A stretch of 59,075 nucleotides of DNA from NCBI GenBank assembly GCA_047974375.1, contig JBKECF010000066.1, positions 1 to 59,075 on the forward strand. Direction: 5' to 3'. Positions 52,081 through 59,075 of the stretch are shown in pieces (position 1 is the first letter of the stretch; every line of letters begins with the position of its first letter). Origin of the DNA: JBKECF01 sp047974375. GTDB taxonomy: Bacteria > Bacillota > Clostridia > Lachnospirales > CAMZNU01. The position numbers were made by a program, and so were the translations under genes. Below the pieces are notes generated by a model. That model was not told the origin of the DNA, made no database searches, and was given only the letters and a program-made list of their open reading frames with translations.

Positions 52081-53071
52081 ATTACTCAGTCCTTTATTAA
52101 GTTTATGTCTTATTATTTTAAGTGTGTCTGTAGGTAGTGTATATATTTCTCCTAAGGAAATAATAGAGGTTTTGCAATTTAAATTATTTACTTTACCTAC
52201 AGAAGTTTCCAATACAAATATATCTATTATATGGAGCTTGCGCCTACCTAGAACTGTTTTGGCTTTTATATGTGGAGGCGCTTTGTCCGTAACGGGTATA
52301 GTAATGCAGTCGCTACTTAGAAATCCTTTAGCATCTTCTTATACATTGGGGGTTTCATCGGGGGCATCCTTTGGAGCTTGCTTAGTTATTTTATATGGCT
52401 TTACTCTGCCATTTTTACCTTTTTTTACTTTGCCTTTGGCTGGGTTTATTTGCGGACTAGGTACTATATTTTTAGTAATAACCTTTTCTGGTAAAATAGA
52501 TAAACGAATGGACAACAACACAATTATATTAACAGGCATTGTGTTTTCTCTTTTTATAAATGCCATAGTTACCTTACTATCAGCATTGGCAAGGGAAGAA
52601 ATAGACAGGCTTATATTTTGGCAAATGGGAAGTTTTGCTACAAAGGGTTGGACACCTATATTTATTTTACTACCTATAGTTTTAGTAGGCTGGGTTATTA
52701 TTTTTTCTAACCACAGTGAATTGGATATAATGACCTTCGGAGAGGAAGAGGCACAATCCATAGGTGTAAATTTGAAAAAAAGCAAAGTATTGCTATTGAT
52801 TATATCCGCCGCCATTACAGGAAGTGTAATTGCTTTTGTAGGCGTAATAGGATTTGTAGACTTAGTTGTACCACATATAAGCCGAAGGATTTACGGCTCT
52901 AATCATAGGCATACACTTTTCTTTAGCATTTTTTTAGGCGGTTCCTTTATGGTAGTATGCGATATAATTGCAAGAACAGTTGCCACCCCTAGTGAGTTAC
53001 CTGTAGGTGCAGTTACTGCTTTAATCGGTGCTCCTTTTTTTGCTCATATTTTTTGTAAGAGGAAAAAATAA
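52049..53071 (+). CDS. btuC: Corrinoid ABC transporter permease (FecCD family)
   Basis: This 340-residue permease has about ten membrane segments. LRLPRTVLAFICGGALSVTG, LRNPLASSYTLGVSSGASFG and GVIGFVDLVVPHISRRIYG are family motifs. It begins inside btuF. ATG at 52049 has GAGGGAG about ten bases upstream, and ATG at 52067 is also possible. It forms a dimeric pore with the ATPase encoded next. Confidence 0.9.
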   Translation: MYTQNIMGKIKLLSPLLSLCLIILSVSVGSVYISPKEIIEVLQFKLFTLPTEVSNTNISIIWSLRLPRTVLAFICGGALSVTGIVMQSLLRNPLASSYTLGVSSGASFGACLVILYGFTLPFLPFFTLPLAGFICGLGTIFLVITFSGKIDKRMDNNTIILTGIVFSLFINAIVTLLSALAREEIDRLIFWQMGSFATKGWTPIFILLPIVLVGWVIIFSNHSELDIMTFGEEEAQSIGVNLKKSKVLLLIISAAITGSVIAFVGVIGFVDLVVPHISRRIYGSNHRHTLFFSIFLGGSFMVVCDIIARTVATPSELPVGAVTALIGAPFFAHIFCKRKK

Positions 53072-53826
53072 TGATAAAAGTAAAAAATCTAACAACAGGA
53101 TATGGAAGTAATGAAATAATTAAAAATATGAACTTCCAATTAGCGGGAGAAAATTTATCTATAATAGGCCCTAATGGTTGTGGTAAATCCACATTGTTAA
53201 AGGCTATGGTAAATATTCTGCCTTTTAAAGGTGAAATAGAAATAAATAATAAATCCATAAAAAAAATGAATACACAGGAGCTAGCAAAAAACGCCGCCTT
53301 GCTTAAGCAAAGTTCCTTTAGCTATTTCCCCTATAGTATATATGATACTGTAATGATGGGAAGATATATACATATAAAAAATAAATTTTTAAATAGCGCA
53401 ACAAAGGAAGATAGGAACATTGTATTATCCATACTAGAAACCTTGAACTTATTAGATATGAAAGACAAAAGCATAATGGAAATATCTGGTGGCCAACTTC
53501 AACGTGTTTTTTTAGGTAGAACCCTAGCGCAAGAGCCTAAAGTAATTTTATTAGACGAGCCAACAAATCATCTAGACTTAAAATATCAAATTAATTTAAT
53601 AGAATATTTAAAACAATGGTCCTCAACAGATGGGAATATGGTAGTCGGTGTAATGCACGACATAAACCATGCCATGACTCTAAGTCAAAATATTTTATTA
53701 ATGGATAAAGGACAAATAGTAGCCTACGGCAAAAGGGAAGACGTAACAAAGCCCCAAACCCTAGAAGCAGTTTATGGCATAGATGTTGCCGGATACATGA
53801 AAAAAACTTTAAGCAAATGGAAATAA
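53071..53826 (+). CDS. btuD: Corrinoid ABC transporter ATPase
   Basis: This 251-residue ATPase has Walker A GPNGCGKST, signature ISGGQLQRVFLGRTLAQ, Walker B VILLDEPTNHLD and switch His in GVMHDINHAM. Its ATG overlaps the btuC stop by one base. It is the last gene of the cobalamin block, followed by a strong terminator. Confidence 0.92.
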   Translation: MIKVKNLTTGYGSNEIIKNMNFQLAGENLSIIGPNGCGKSTLLKAMVNILPFKGEIEINNKSIKKMNTQELAKNAALLKQSSFSYFPYSIYDTVMMGRYIHIKNKFLNSATKEDRNIVLSILETLNLLDMKDKSIMEISGGQLQRVFLGRTLAQEPKVILLDEPTNHLDLKYQINLIEYLKQWSSTDGNMVVGVMHDINHAMTLSQNILLMDKGQIVAYGKREDVTKPQTLEAVYGIDVAGYMKKTLSKWK

Positions 53827-53865
53827 AGAGATATCAAACCCTAAATATAATTTTATAAAATAAAC

Positions 53866-53899
53866 AAAAAAAGAGCGATGCAGTTTTCGCTCTTTTTTT
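53866..53899. terminator. Bidirectional terminator, AAAGAGCGA type
   Basis: AAAAAAAGAGCGA pairs with TCGCTCTTTTTTT around a GCAGTTT-type loop. It is almost identical to the one at 31103-31133, including most of the loop. It ends the cobalamin block. Confidence 0.88.
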
Positions 53900-53901
53900 A
53901 A

Positions 53902-53942
53902 GTCAATAGACCTTTCCGTCAGTGAGGGTCTAATTCTTACCT
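53902..53942 (+). repeat. Collapsed copy D of the multi-hairpin repeat
   Basis: Only the two ends remain: GTCAATAGACCTTTCC and GTCAGTGAGG are joined to GTCTAATTCTTACC. The inner hairpins are gone, as expected from a deletion between repeats. It lies directly after the btuD terminator. Confidence 0.75.
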
Positions 53943-53945
53943 ATT

Positions 53946-54010
53946 AAAAGTTTTTGTCAAGTTTTTTCAAAAACTTTAGGGTGTTGGGGCGAAGCCCCAA
54001 GGTCTGGGAC
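53946..54010 (-). terminator. Hairpin pair downstream of hcp
   Basis: TTGGGGC-GAA-GCCCCAA is a 7-bp GC-rich palindrome, and GTTTTTG/CAAAAAC arms lie beside it on the distal side. In the hcp transcript the GC hairpin is followed by CACCCTAAAGTTTTTG, so it may act as a terminator or 3' stabiliser. Confidence 0.6.
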
Positions 54011-55570
54011 TTACCCTAAAATTGTTTTTAAATCAGCCTCAGCAGTAGTAATTGGGTGTAAATCAAACTTTTCAACAAGAATGTTTAAAACATTTTCAGT
54101 CATAAATGCAGGAAGAGTTGGACCAACATAAATATTTTTAACACCTAGTGCAAGTAAAGAAAGAAGAACACAAATTGCCTTTTGCTCATACCAAGATAAA
54201 ACTAAAGTAAGAGGTAGCTCGTTAATGCCACATTCAAAAGCCTCACTAAGAGCAATAGCTACACGAATAGCAGAATAAGCATCATTACATTGACCCATAT
54301 CCATAATACGTGGCAATCCGCCTATTGTACCTAAATCTAAATCGTTAAATCTATATTTACCACAAGCTAAAGTTAATATAACTGTATCATCTGGCGAATC
54401 TTTTACCATATCTGTGTAATAGTTACGTCCTGGTTTTGCACCATCGCAACCACCCACAAGTAAGAAGTGCTTAATTGCTCCAGCTTTCACAGCATCTATT
54501 ACTTTATCGGCAACACTTAAAACAGTATCTACACCAAAGCCAGTAGTTAAAACAGAACCGCCATTTATACCTGTAAATATTTTATTTTCACTATATCCAC
54601 CTAGTTCAATAGCCTTTTCTATAACTTTAGAAAAATCTTTTTTACCATTTACTTCAGGAATATTTACAAGACCTGGGTAGCCTACAGTTGCTGTAGTAAA
54701 TACACGGTCAAAATAGCTTTCTTTTGGTTGCATTATACAGTTTGTAGTAAATAGGAAGGCAGCAGGAACGCCGTCGAATTCTTTTCTTTGGTTTTGCCAT
54801 GCTGTACCGAAGTTTCCTTTAAGGTTTTCGTATTTCTTAAGTTCAGGATAACTATGGCAAGGTAGCATTTCCCCGTGAGTATAAACATTAACGCCTTTAC
54901 CTTCTGTTTGGTCAAGTAATTGCTTAAGGTCGTGTAAGTCGTGGCCAGATATTACAATGAAAGGCCCCTTTTCAACTTTCATAGTTACAGTAGTTGGCTC
55001 AGGTTTGCCATAAGTTTCCACATTTGCATTATTTAAAAGCTCCATACATTTATAATTAATAATACCAAAGTCCATTATTAATCCTAAAAGTTCGTCCGCT
55101 GTTTTATCTAAAGTAATTTCATATAATCCACTATATAACCAGTCTGTAACTTCAGCATCTTCGTAGCCAAGCATTAAAGCATGGTATACATAGGCTGCCA
55201 TTCCACGTAAGCCTAAAAGTAAAGTTGACTTTAATGAAGCAATATCATCACCTTTTTTAAATATTTCTTTTACTGTAAAGTTTTCGTTTCCGCCTAATTT
55301 TTTATTTTCTTCAAAAATTTTATCAGCTAATGCATTTATTGCTTTGTCATCAAAGCTTACATTTGTAACAGTTGTAAAATATCCGTCAATAACTAATCTG
55401 TCTAAGTGATTTTTAGGGCTTTTCCCTTTTAATGTAACGGCTAAATTTATTAAGCCATTAGTTAATCTGTCTTGTGCCTCGCTTGTAGTAGCTTCTTTAC
55501 CACAAACGCCTTTTTTCGTACAGGCATTACATCCCATTGCTTGTTCACATTGATAACAAAACATATCCAT
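54011..55570 (-). CDS. hcp: Hydroxylamine reductase (hybrid cluster protein)
   Basis: This 519-residue protein starts MDMFCYQCEQ. The first cluster ligands fit C-x2-C-x8-C-x5-C (C5, C8, C17, C23), with an extra C14. Hybrid-cluster ligands appear in GINGGSVLTTGFGVD, LVGGCDGAKPGRNYY and LTLACGKYRFN. It reduces hydroxylamine and, in the family, nitric oxide to nitrous oxide in anaerobes. AAAGGATG precedes the start. It is transcribed away from a Crp/Fnr regulator, and an 18-bp palindrome overlaps its likely promoter. It forms a single-gene unit. Confidence 0.95.
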   Translation of the reverse strand: MDMFCYQCEQAMGCNACTKKGVCGKEATTSEAQDRLTNGLINLAVTLKGKSPKNHLDRLVIDGYFTTVTNVSFDDKAINALADKIFEENKKLGGNENFTVKEIFKKGDDIASLKSTLLLGLRGMAAYVYHALMLGYEDAEVTDWLYSGLYEITLDKTADELLGLIMDFGIINYKCMELLNNANVETYGKPEPTTVTMKVEKGPFIVISGHDLHDLKQLLDQTEGKGVNVYTHGEMLPCHSYPELKKYENLKGNFGTAWQNQRKEFDGVPAAFLFTTNCIMQPKESYFDRVFTTATVGYPGLVNIPEVNGKKDFSKVIEKAIELGGYSENKIFTGINGGSVLTTGFGVDTVLSVADKVIDAVKAGAIKHFLLVGGCDGAKPGRNYYTDMVKDSPDDTVILTLACGKYRFNDLDLGTIGGLPRIMDMGQCNDAYSAIRVAIALSEAFECGINELPLTLVLSWYEQKAICVLLSLLALGVKNIYVGPTLPAFMTENVLNILVEKFDLHPITTAEADLKTILG

Positions 55571-55616
55571 AATATCATCCTTTCAAAACTTGTAATATGT
55601 TACTTTTTCATTTAAA

Positions 55617-55645
55617 ATTTTACTATGAGGTTTTTACCTCATTAA
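55617..55645 (-). promoter_or_regulatory. Candidate hcp promoter with an overlapping palindrome
   Basis: On the minus strand TTAATG (55640-55645) and TAAAAT (55617-55622) are 17 bp apart. The perfect palindrome ATGAGGT-TTTT-ACCTCAT (55625-55642) fills the spacer, which suits control by a dimeric regulator such as the adjacent Crp/Fnr protein. A second, weaker palindrome GTAATATGTTAC lies at 55592-55603. Confidence 0.6.
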
Positions 55646-55651
55646 TAAACA

Positions 55652-55783
55652 TTTTGCCCTATCAGGCAAAACCTTAAAAACGAAAAATTCTACCGCGCAT
55701 TTATAGAACCATGATGAATGGCGGCTAAACGCATAGCGTTTAGTTTTGCGTAAACAAAATTCAGAATGCGCTAAAGAATTTTT
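55652..55783. repeat. Nested palindromic repeat between hcp and the Crp/Fnr gene
   Basis: Arms AAAAATTCTACCGCGCATT (55683-55701) and AATGCGCTAAAGAATTTTT (55765-55783) match at 16 of 19 positions. Inside them CTAAACGC-ATA-GCGTTTAG forms a perfect 8-bp hairpin (55725-55743). A TTTTGCCC/AGGCAAAA hairpin lies just before it (55653-55671). The segment TATAGAACCATGATGAATGG is shared with 45530-45555 (inverted). Confidence 0.65.
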
Positions 55784-55849
55784 GCTTTTATTTGTTATGT
55801 TGTAATAATAACCTTAAGTCTATGCGGTAAGCGTTGCAAAAGAAACGGA

Positions 55850-56527
55850 ATGATTATTTTGGAAAAAATAAGTTTATTTAAAAATATAAAAGAAGAAGAT
55901 GTATCCAGTTTGTTACAATGTGTAAACGCTGTGACAAAGCATTACAAGAAGTATGATATTATTTTTTTAAAAGGCGAAAAACCATTGTATATTGGTGTAG
56001 TTTTAGAAGGCCAAGTTAATATTGTAAATGATGAATTGTCTGGCAGAAGAATAGTAATAAATACTATAGAAAAAAATGGGGTTTTTGGTGAAGCCTTTGT
56101 ATGTTCCGAGGCAGAGGAGTACACTGTTACAGCAGAAGCTAGCAGGGAATCTAAAATTTTATTAATCCCCTATAAAAATATAATACGACGCTGTAGTAAA
56201 TCTTGTGATTTTCACAATCAAATAATACAAAATTTAATTACTACTTTATCCAAAAGAAATATGTATTTAAACGATAAAATATCATGTATAACTCAAAAAG
56301 ATATAATGAGCAAAGTGGCTTATTATTTAATTAATAAGTATAAAATAGAAAAAAACCTCTATTTTACAATACCCTTAAACAGAGAGGAACTTGCTGAATA
56401 TTTAAATGTAAATAGGAGTGCACTTTCCAGGGAATTAAGTAAATTAAGAAAAGATAACATAATTAATTTTTCTAAGAATAGGTTCGAAATTTTAGATTTA
56501 GATACCTTAGAAGATTTATTATTGTGA
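55850..56527 (+). CDS. Crp/Fnr-family transcriptional regulator, likely controls hcp
   Basis: This 225-residue protein has an N-terminal cyclic-nucleotide-binding-like barrel (YDIIFLKGEKPLYIGVVLEG and GVFGEAFVCSEAEEYTVTAEA) and a C-terminal winged helix (NREELAEYLNVNRSALSREL). The cAMP-binding residues are not obvious. No N-terminal Fnr-type cysteine cluster is present, so a haem or other NO/redox ligand is possible, as in HcpR-type proteins. It lies divergent from hcp and eight bases before the next gene. The ATG at 55850 has only a weak site (GAAACGG). A TTG at 55859 is an alternative. Confidence 0.85.
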   Translation: MIILEKISLFKNIKEEDVSSLLQCVNAVTKHYKKYDIIFLKGEKPLYIGVVLEGQVNIVNDELSGRRIVINTIEKNGVFGEAFVCSEAEEYTVTAEASRESKILLIPYKNIIRRCSKSCDFHNQIIQNLITTLSKRNMYLNDKISCITQKDIMSKVAYYLINKYKIEKNLYFTIPLNREELAEYLNVNRSALSRELSKLRKDNIINFSKNRFEILDLDTLEDLLL

Positions 56528-56534
56528 GGATAAA

Positions 56535-57839
56535 ATGGCAAAACAAAAATATTATGCAATAGCAAAAGGGAAAAAAACAGGAATATTTACAAATTGGAAT
56601 GAGTGTAAAAGCTATATTGCTGGCTTTTCGGGAGCAGTGTACAAAAGCTTTTTTACTGTAGAAGAAGCAGAAGACTATATTAATTCCTATAGCGTACCAA
56701 AAGAGCCTAATAGCCCTTTGCGTTGCTACGTAGACGGCAGTTTTAAAAATGCTACCAAGGAATTTTCTTATGGTCTAGTTGTTTTAGAAAATAATGAGGA
56801 AAAATATTTTTTTCATAAATACAATAATGAAAAAATGGCATCTATGCGAAACGTAGCAGGGGAAATATACGGTGCAATGACGGCAATGGACTATGCCGTA
56901 AAAAATAATTGTACCTCCGTTGATATTTTTTTTGACTATGAAGGTATAGAAAAGTGGGCATTAGGCTTATGGCAGGCTAATAAAAACGGGACAATTAAAT
57001 ACAAAGAGTATTTTAATAAAATAAAAGACAAAGTAAACATTAATTTTTTTAAGGTAGAGGCCCACACAGGTGATAAATATAACGAAATAGCCGATTCCTT
57101 GGCAAAACAGGCTTTGGGTATACCTACACCTGTATTATATGAACATTATAGCACCCATAAACTACACGGGACTGAAGAAAAATTTTCCACAGCTATAATT
57201 CTAGCTGGGGGAAAAGGCTTACGAATGGGTGGCGATGTACCAAAGCAATTTTTAAAAATAAAAAACAGAACTATACTGGAATGGACCATAGAAAAATTTC
57301 AAAATTCTAATGTTGATGAAATAGTAATTGTTGGAATAAAGGAACATTTAAAAACTATAGAAACTATGATAAAAAATAATAATTTTACTAAGGCTACAAT
57401 AGTTGAAGGTGGAGAAACAAGACAAGCATCAGTGTACAACGGTTTGTTAAAGGTTGAAAAGGGAATAGTATTAATACATGATGGAGTGCGTCCTTTTATT
57501 GATGTAGAAGAAATAAATAATTTAATAAACATAACAATGGATAAAAAAGCTGTATGTACAGGAACAAAGTCCAAGGACACGGTTAAAATAGTAGGTGAAA
57601 ATTTAATTATAGAAGAAACTTTGCCAAGGGAAAAAGTTTTTAATGTGCAAACACCCCAATGCTTCGCACTGGATTTAATAATGGAGGCCCACCATAAGAG
57701 TATGGCAGATAATTTTGTAGGTACAGATGATAGCTCTTTAGTTGAGCGAATGGGCATTAGCGTATATATGCATGAGGGAAGTTACAAGAACATAAAAATA
57801 ACAACAAAAGAAGATTTACAACTAGGTTGGGAAGTATAA
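56535..57839 (+). CDS. RNase H1 fused to IspD cytidylyltransferase
   Basis: This 434-residue single frame joins two enzymes. Residues 1-52 are a viroplasmin-like RNA/DNA hybrid-binding domain (YYAIAKGKKTGIFTNWNEC). Residues 62-194 are RNase H with all four acidic residues: D67 (YVDGSF), E110 (NVAGE), D134 (FFDYEG) and D187 (IADSLAK). After a linker of about 20 residues, 217-434 are a complete IspD with ILAGGKGLRMGGDVPKQF, LIHDGVRPF, NVQTPQCF and GTDDSSLVERMG. IspD makes CDP-methylerythritol in isoprenoid synthesis. No ribosome binding site or start suits a separate ispD at the junction. It follows the Crp/Fnr gene by eight bases. Confidence 0.92.
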   Translation: MAKQKYYAIAKGKKTGIFTNWNECKSYIAGFSGAVYKSFFTVEEAEDYINSYSVPKEPNSPLRCYVDGSFKNATKEFSYGLVVLENNEEKYFFHKYNNEKMASMRNVAGEIYGAMTAMDYAVKNNCTSVDIFFDYEGIEKWALGLWQANKNGTIKYKEYFNKIKDKVNINFFKVEAHTGDKYNEIADSLAKQALGIPTPVLYEHYSTHKLHGTEEKFSTAIILAGGKGLRMGGDVPKQFLKIKNRTILEWTIEKFQNSNVDEIVIVGIKEHLKTIETMIKNNNFTKATIVEGGETRQASVYNGLLKVEKGIVLIHDGVRPFIDVEEINNLINITMDKKAVCTGTKSKDTVKIVGENLIIEETLPREKVFNVQTPQCFALDLIMEAHHKSMADNFVGTDDSSLVERMGISVYMHEGSYKNIKITTKEDLQLGWEV

Positions 57840-57900
57840 AAATACTTTAAATTAGCTTTTAAGTTTTTAAAAAAATATTTATTAAAATTTAATGTTATAC

Positions 57901-57930
57901 TTGACTTACAAGGGGTTTAAGCATTATACT
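57901..57930 (+). promoter_or_regulatory. Sigma-A promoter of the reverse rubrerythrin gene
   Basis: TTGACT (57901-57906) and TATACT (57925-57930) are 18 bp apart. They lie about 100 bp upstream of the start, giving an AT-rich leader. Confidence 0.75.
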
Positions 57931-58032
57931 AATATCTGTAATCAATAACAATTATTATTTATTAAATATTTTTTCTTTTTTGAAAAATTATTTAATAAAA
58001 TTATATTTTAAATTTACTAGGAGGTAAATAAT

Positions 58033-58578
58033 ATGAAAAAATTTGTATGTTCAGTATGTGGGTATGTTCACGAAGGCGACGCAGCTCCAGAAAAATGTCC
58101 ACAATGTGGTGTTCCTGCAAGCAAGTTTAACGAAGCATCTGGTGAATTAGATTTTTGCGATGGTCATGTAATAGGTGTGGCTGAAGGTTGCGACCCTGAG
58201 GTTCTTCAAGGTTTAAAAGATAACTTTATGGGCGAATGTACTGAAGTTGGTATGTATCTTGCAATGAGCCGTCAAGCGGACAGAGAAGGGTACCCAGAAG
58301 TAGCTGAAGCTTACAAAAGAATAGCTTTCGAAGAAGCAGAACACGCTGCTAAATTTGCTGAATTACTTGGCGAAGTAGTTAGCCCTTCTACTAAGAAAAA
58401 CTTAGAGCTAAGAGTTATGGCTGAACACGGCGCTACTCAAGGTAAAAAAGATATAGCTACTAGAGCTAAAGAATTAGGCTACGATGCTATTCACGATACA
58501 GTTCATGAAATGTGTAAAGACGAAGCTAGACATGGTAAGGCTTTCCAAGGATTGTTAAATAGATATTTTGGTAAGTAA
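58033..58578 (+). CDS. Reverse rubrerythrin
   Basis: This 181-residue protein has an N-terminal rubredoxin-like iron centre (CSVCGYVHEGDAAPEKCPQC) followed by a diiron ferritin-like domain (ECTEVGMYLAMSRQ, FEEAEHAAKFAELLGE and DEARHGKAFQG with the E-E-x-x-H ligands). The domain order is reversed compared with classic rubrerythrin. It reduces hydrogen peroxide, and oxygen in the family, in anaerobes. AGGAGG precedes the start. Codon use is GC-richer than that of its neighbours, as expected of a highly expressed gene. Confidence 0.96.
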   Translation: MKKFVCSVCGYVHEGDAAPEKCPQCGVPASKFNEASGELDFCDGHVIGVAEGCDPEVLQGLKDNFMGECTEVGMYLAMSRQADREGYPEVAEAYKRIAFEEAEHAAKFAELLGEVVSPSTKKNLELRVMAEHGATQGKKDIATRAKELGYDAIHDTVHEMCKDEARHGKAFQGLLNRYFGK

Positions 58579-58663
58579 GAAAGTCTTATTTTATAGGTGT
58601 TACACAGCACAGTAATAAGTAAAAATTTTTGGAATAAATTAATGAATTTTAACGCGATTTAAA

Positions 58664-58744
58664 AATCCGTGGGCAAATAGTGGGCAAAATGGACAGTTCT
58701 TATATAATTTAAGAGTTTCATTTGCCCACTTGCCCACGGATTTA
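58664..58744. repeat. Long inverted repeat built from GTGGGCAAA units
   Basis: The left arm (58664-58689) reads AAATCCGTGGGCAA, then ATA, then GTGGGCAAA. The right arm (58722-58744) is its exact complement except that the three-base ATA bulge is missing, a 23-bp stem with a 32-bp loop. Each arm holds two GTGGGCAA units. A T-rich tract follows, so it could end rubrerythrin transcription, but the length and internal repeats are unusual for a terminator. Confidence 0.75.
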
Positions 58745-58785
58745 TTTTTTTCCCTTATTCAGCAAGGGTTTTAAGCTATCATACA

Positions 58786-58825
58786 AAAAAAAGAAGTAAA
58801 GTTTTTAGGCTCTACATCTTTTTTT
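58786..58825 (-). terminator. Terminator of the minus-strand gene at the right edge
   Basis: On the minus strand AAAAAAAGATGTA pairs with TTACTTCTTTTTTTT with one mismatch, ending in a T-run. It starts right at the stop codon (58824-58826) of the shifted frame described next. Confidence 0.55.
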
Positions 58826-58925
58826 AGTTTAGTGCTTTTCTTAATTTTTCACACTCTCTAAATTCTCCGGCTTCGTGCGTTTCTATGAAATCAATGGATT
58901 TATCAAAATTACGTTTTATAGCCCC
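58824..58925 (-). pseudogene. Shifted-frame C-terminal end of the edge gene
   Basis: In another frame the minus strand continues AIKRNFDKSIDFIETHEAGE then FRECEKLRKALN and stops at 58824-58826, next to a terminator. The join is at a GGGG run (58922-58925). One more G would fuse this frame to the upstream cysteine-containing part. It is a recent frameshift or a sequencing error. Confidence 0.55.
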
Positions 58926-59074
58926 TCAACTAATCTTCTTAACTTCTCATCATAATACAAACTATACTTCTTACCACCACAAACGCATTTATTCACTTTA
59001 TAATTATCTGTATACACCTTTATAACTTTCCCATTATCCGACACAGGATACCCCCCACTATGACAATAATCCGT
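58916..59074 (-). CDS. Partial cysteine-containing protein, cut by the window edge
   Basis: The frame enters from outside the window and reads TDYCHSGGYPVSDNGKVIKV, then DNYKVNKCVCGGKKYSLYYD and EKLRRLVEGL before TAA at 58916-58918. A C-x-x-GG and a later C-x-C-GG resemble a zinc ribbon, but I do not recognise the family. The natural end is probably in the next frame down to 58824. The start lies outside the window. Confidence 0.5.
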   Translation of the reverse strand, partial: TDYCHSGGYPVSDNGKVIKVYTDNYKVNKCVCGGKKYSLYYDEKLRRLVEGL

Positions 59075-59075
59075 T

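Overview
The window looks like part of the chromosome of an AT-rich, low-GC Firmicute of the class Clostridia, probably an anaerobe. The signs are strong AGGAGG-type ribosome binding sites, lipoproteins, LplB/LplC-type sugar transporters paired with YesM/YesN-type two-component systems, a hybrid-cluster protein, a reverse rubrerythrin, a TPP-controlled ThiT transporter and a cobalamin salvage cluster. I see no rRNA, tRNA, CRISPR array or intact transposase. The species cannot be named from the sequence.

Layout. 1-1050: edge of an HxlR regulator, a decayed integrase fragment and a small basic protein. 1054-2898: secreted 5'-nucleotidase with a LysM anchor. 3226-17100 (minus strand): a ten-gene sugar operon in the order permease, permease, GH30, binding protein, alcohol dehydrogenase, oxidoreductase, GH116, response regulator, sensor kinase, nucleoside hydrolase. 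17427-23210 (plus): complete oppABCDF peptide transporter. 23375-25745: small membrane protein, then a pentapeptide-like protein fused to a K+ channel pore. 25884-26659 (minus): TPP riboswitch and thiT. 26699-31045: oxidoreductase, Na+/alanine symporter and a two-repeat secreted protein. 31150-36925: AraC-type regulator divergent from a hexuronate-type operon (oxidoreductase, isomerase, uxuA, uxuB). 37696-45312: second ABC sugar operon with its own two-component system and a GH20 hexosaminidase whose C-terminus is cut by a stop codon. 45744-53826: rsmD, coaD, coiled-coil protein and polysaccharide deacetylase, then cobT, cobU, cobS, a cobU-like gene and btuF, btuC, btuD. 54011-58578: hcp divergent from a Crp/Fnr regulator, an RNase H-IspD fusion and reverse rubrerythrin. 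58579-59075: a long inverted repeat and the frameshifted edge of a cysteine-containing gene.

How it fits together. The two sugar loci share one plan: importer without its own ATPase, binding protein, YesM/YesN pair and glycosidases, so each probably senses and degrades one glycan. The first has two enzymes from families that include glucosylceramidases. The uronate operon supplies two steps towards 2-keto-3-deoxygluconate. The cobalamin block attaches the lower ligand and imports corrinoids. The hcp, Crp/Fnr and rubrerythrin genes suit nitrosative and oxidative defence.

The most unusual signal is not a gene. A structured repeat of about 150-190 bp, predicted to fold into four successive hairpins, occurs at 4158-4327, 16908-17099 and 42262-42409, with a collapsed copy at 53902-53942. 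One copy lies in frame inside a sensor kinase gene, and two in opposite orientation flank the core of the first sugar operon. One of its hairpins also occurs alone at several intergenic sites with compensatory changes in its stem. Other points to check are the RNase H-IspD fusion and a three-arm alternative-hairpin region after oppF.
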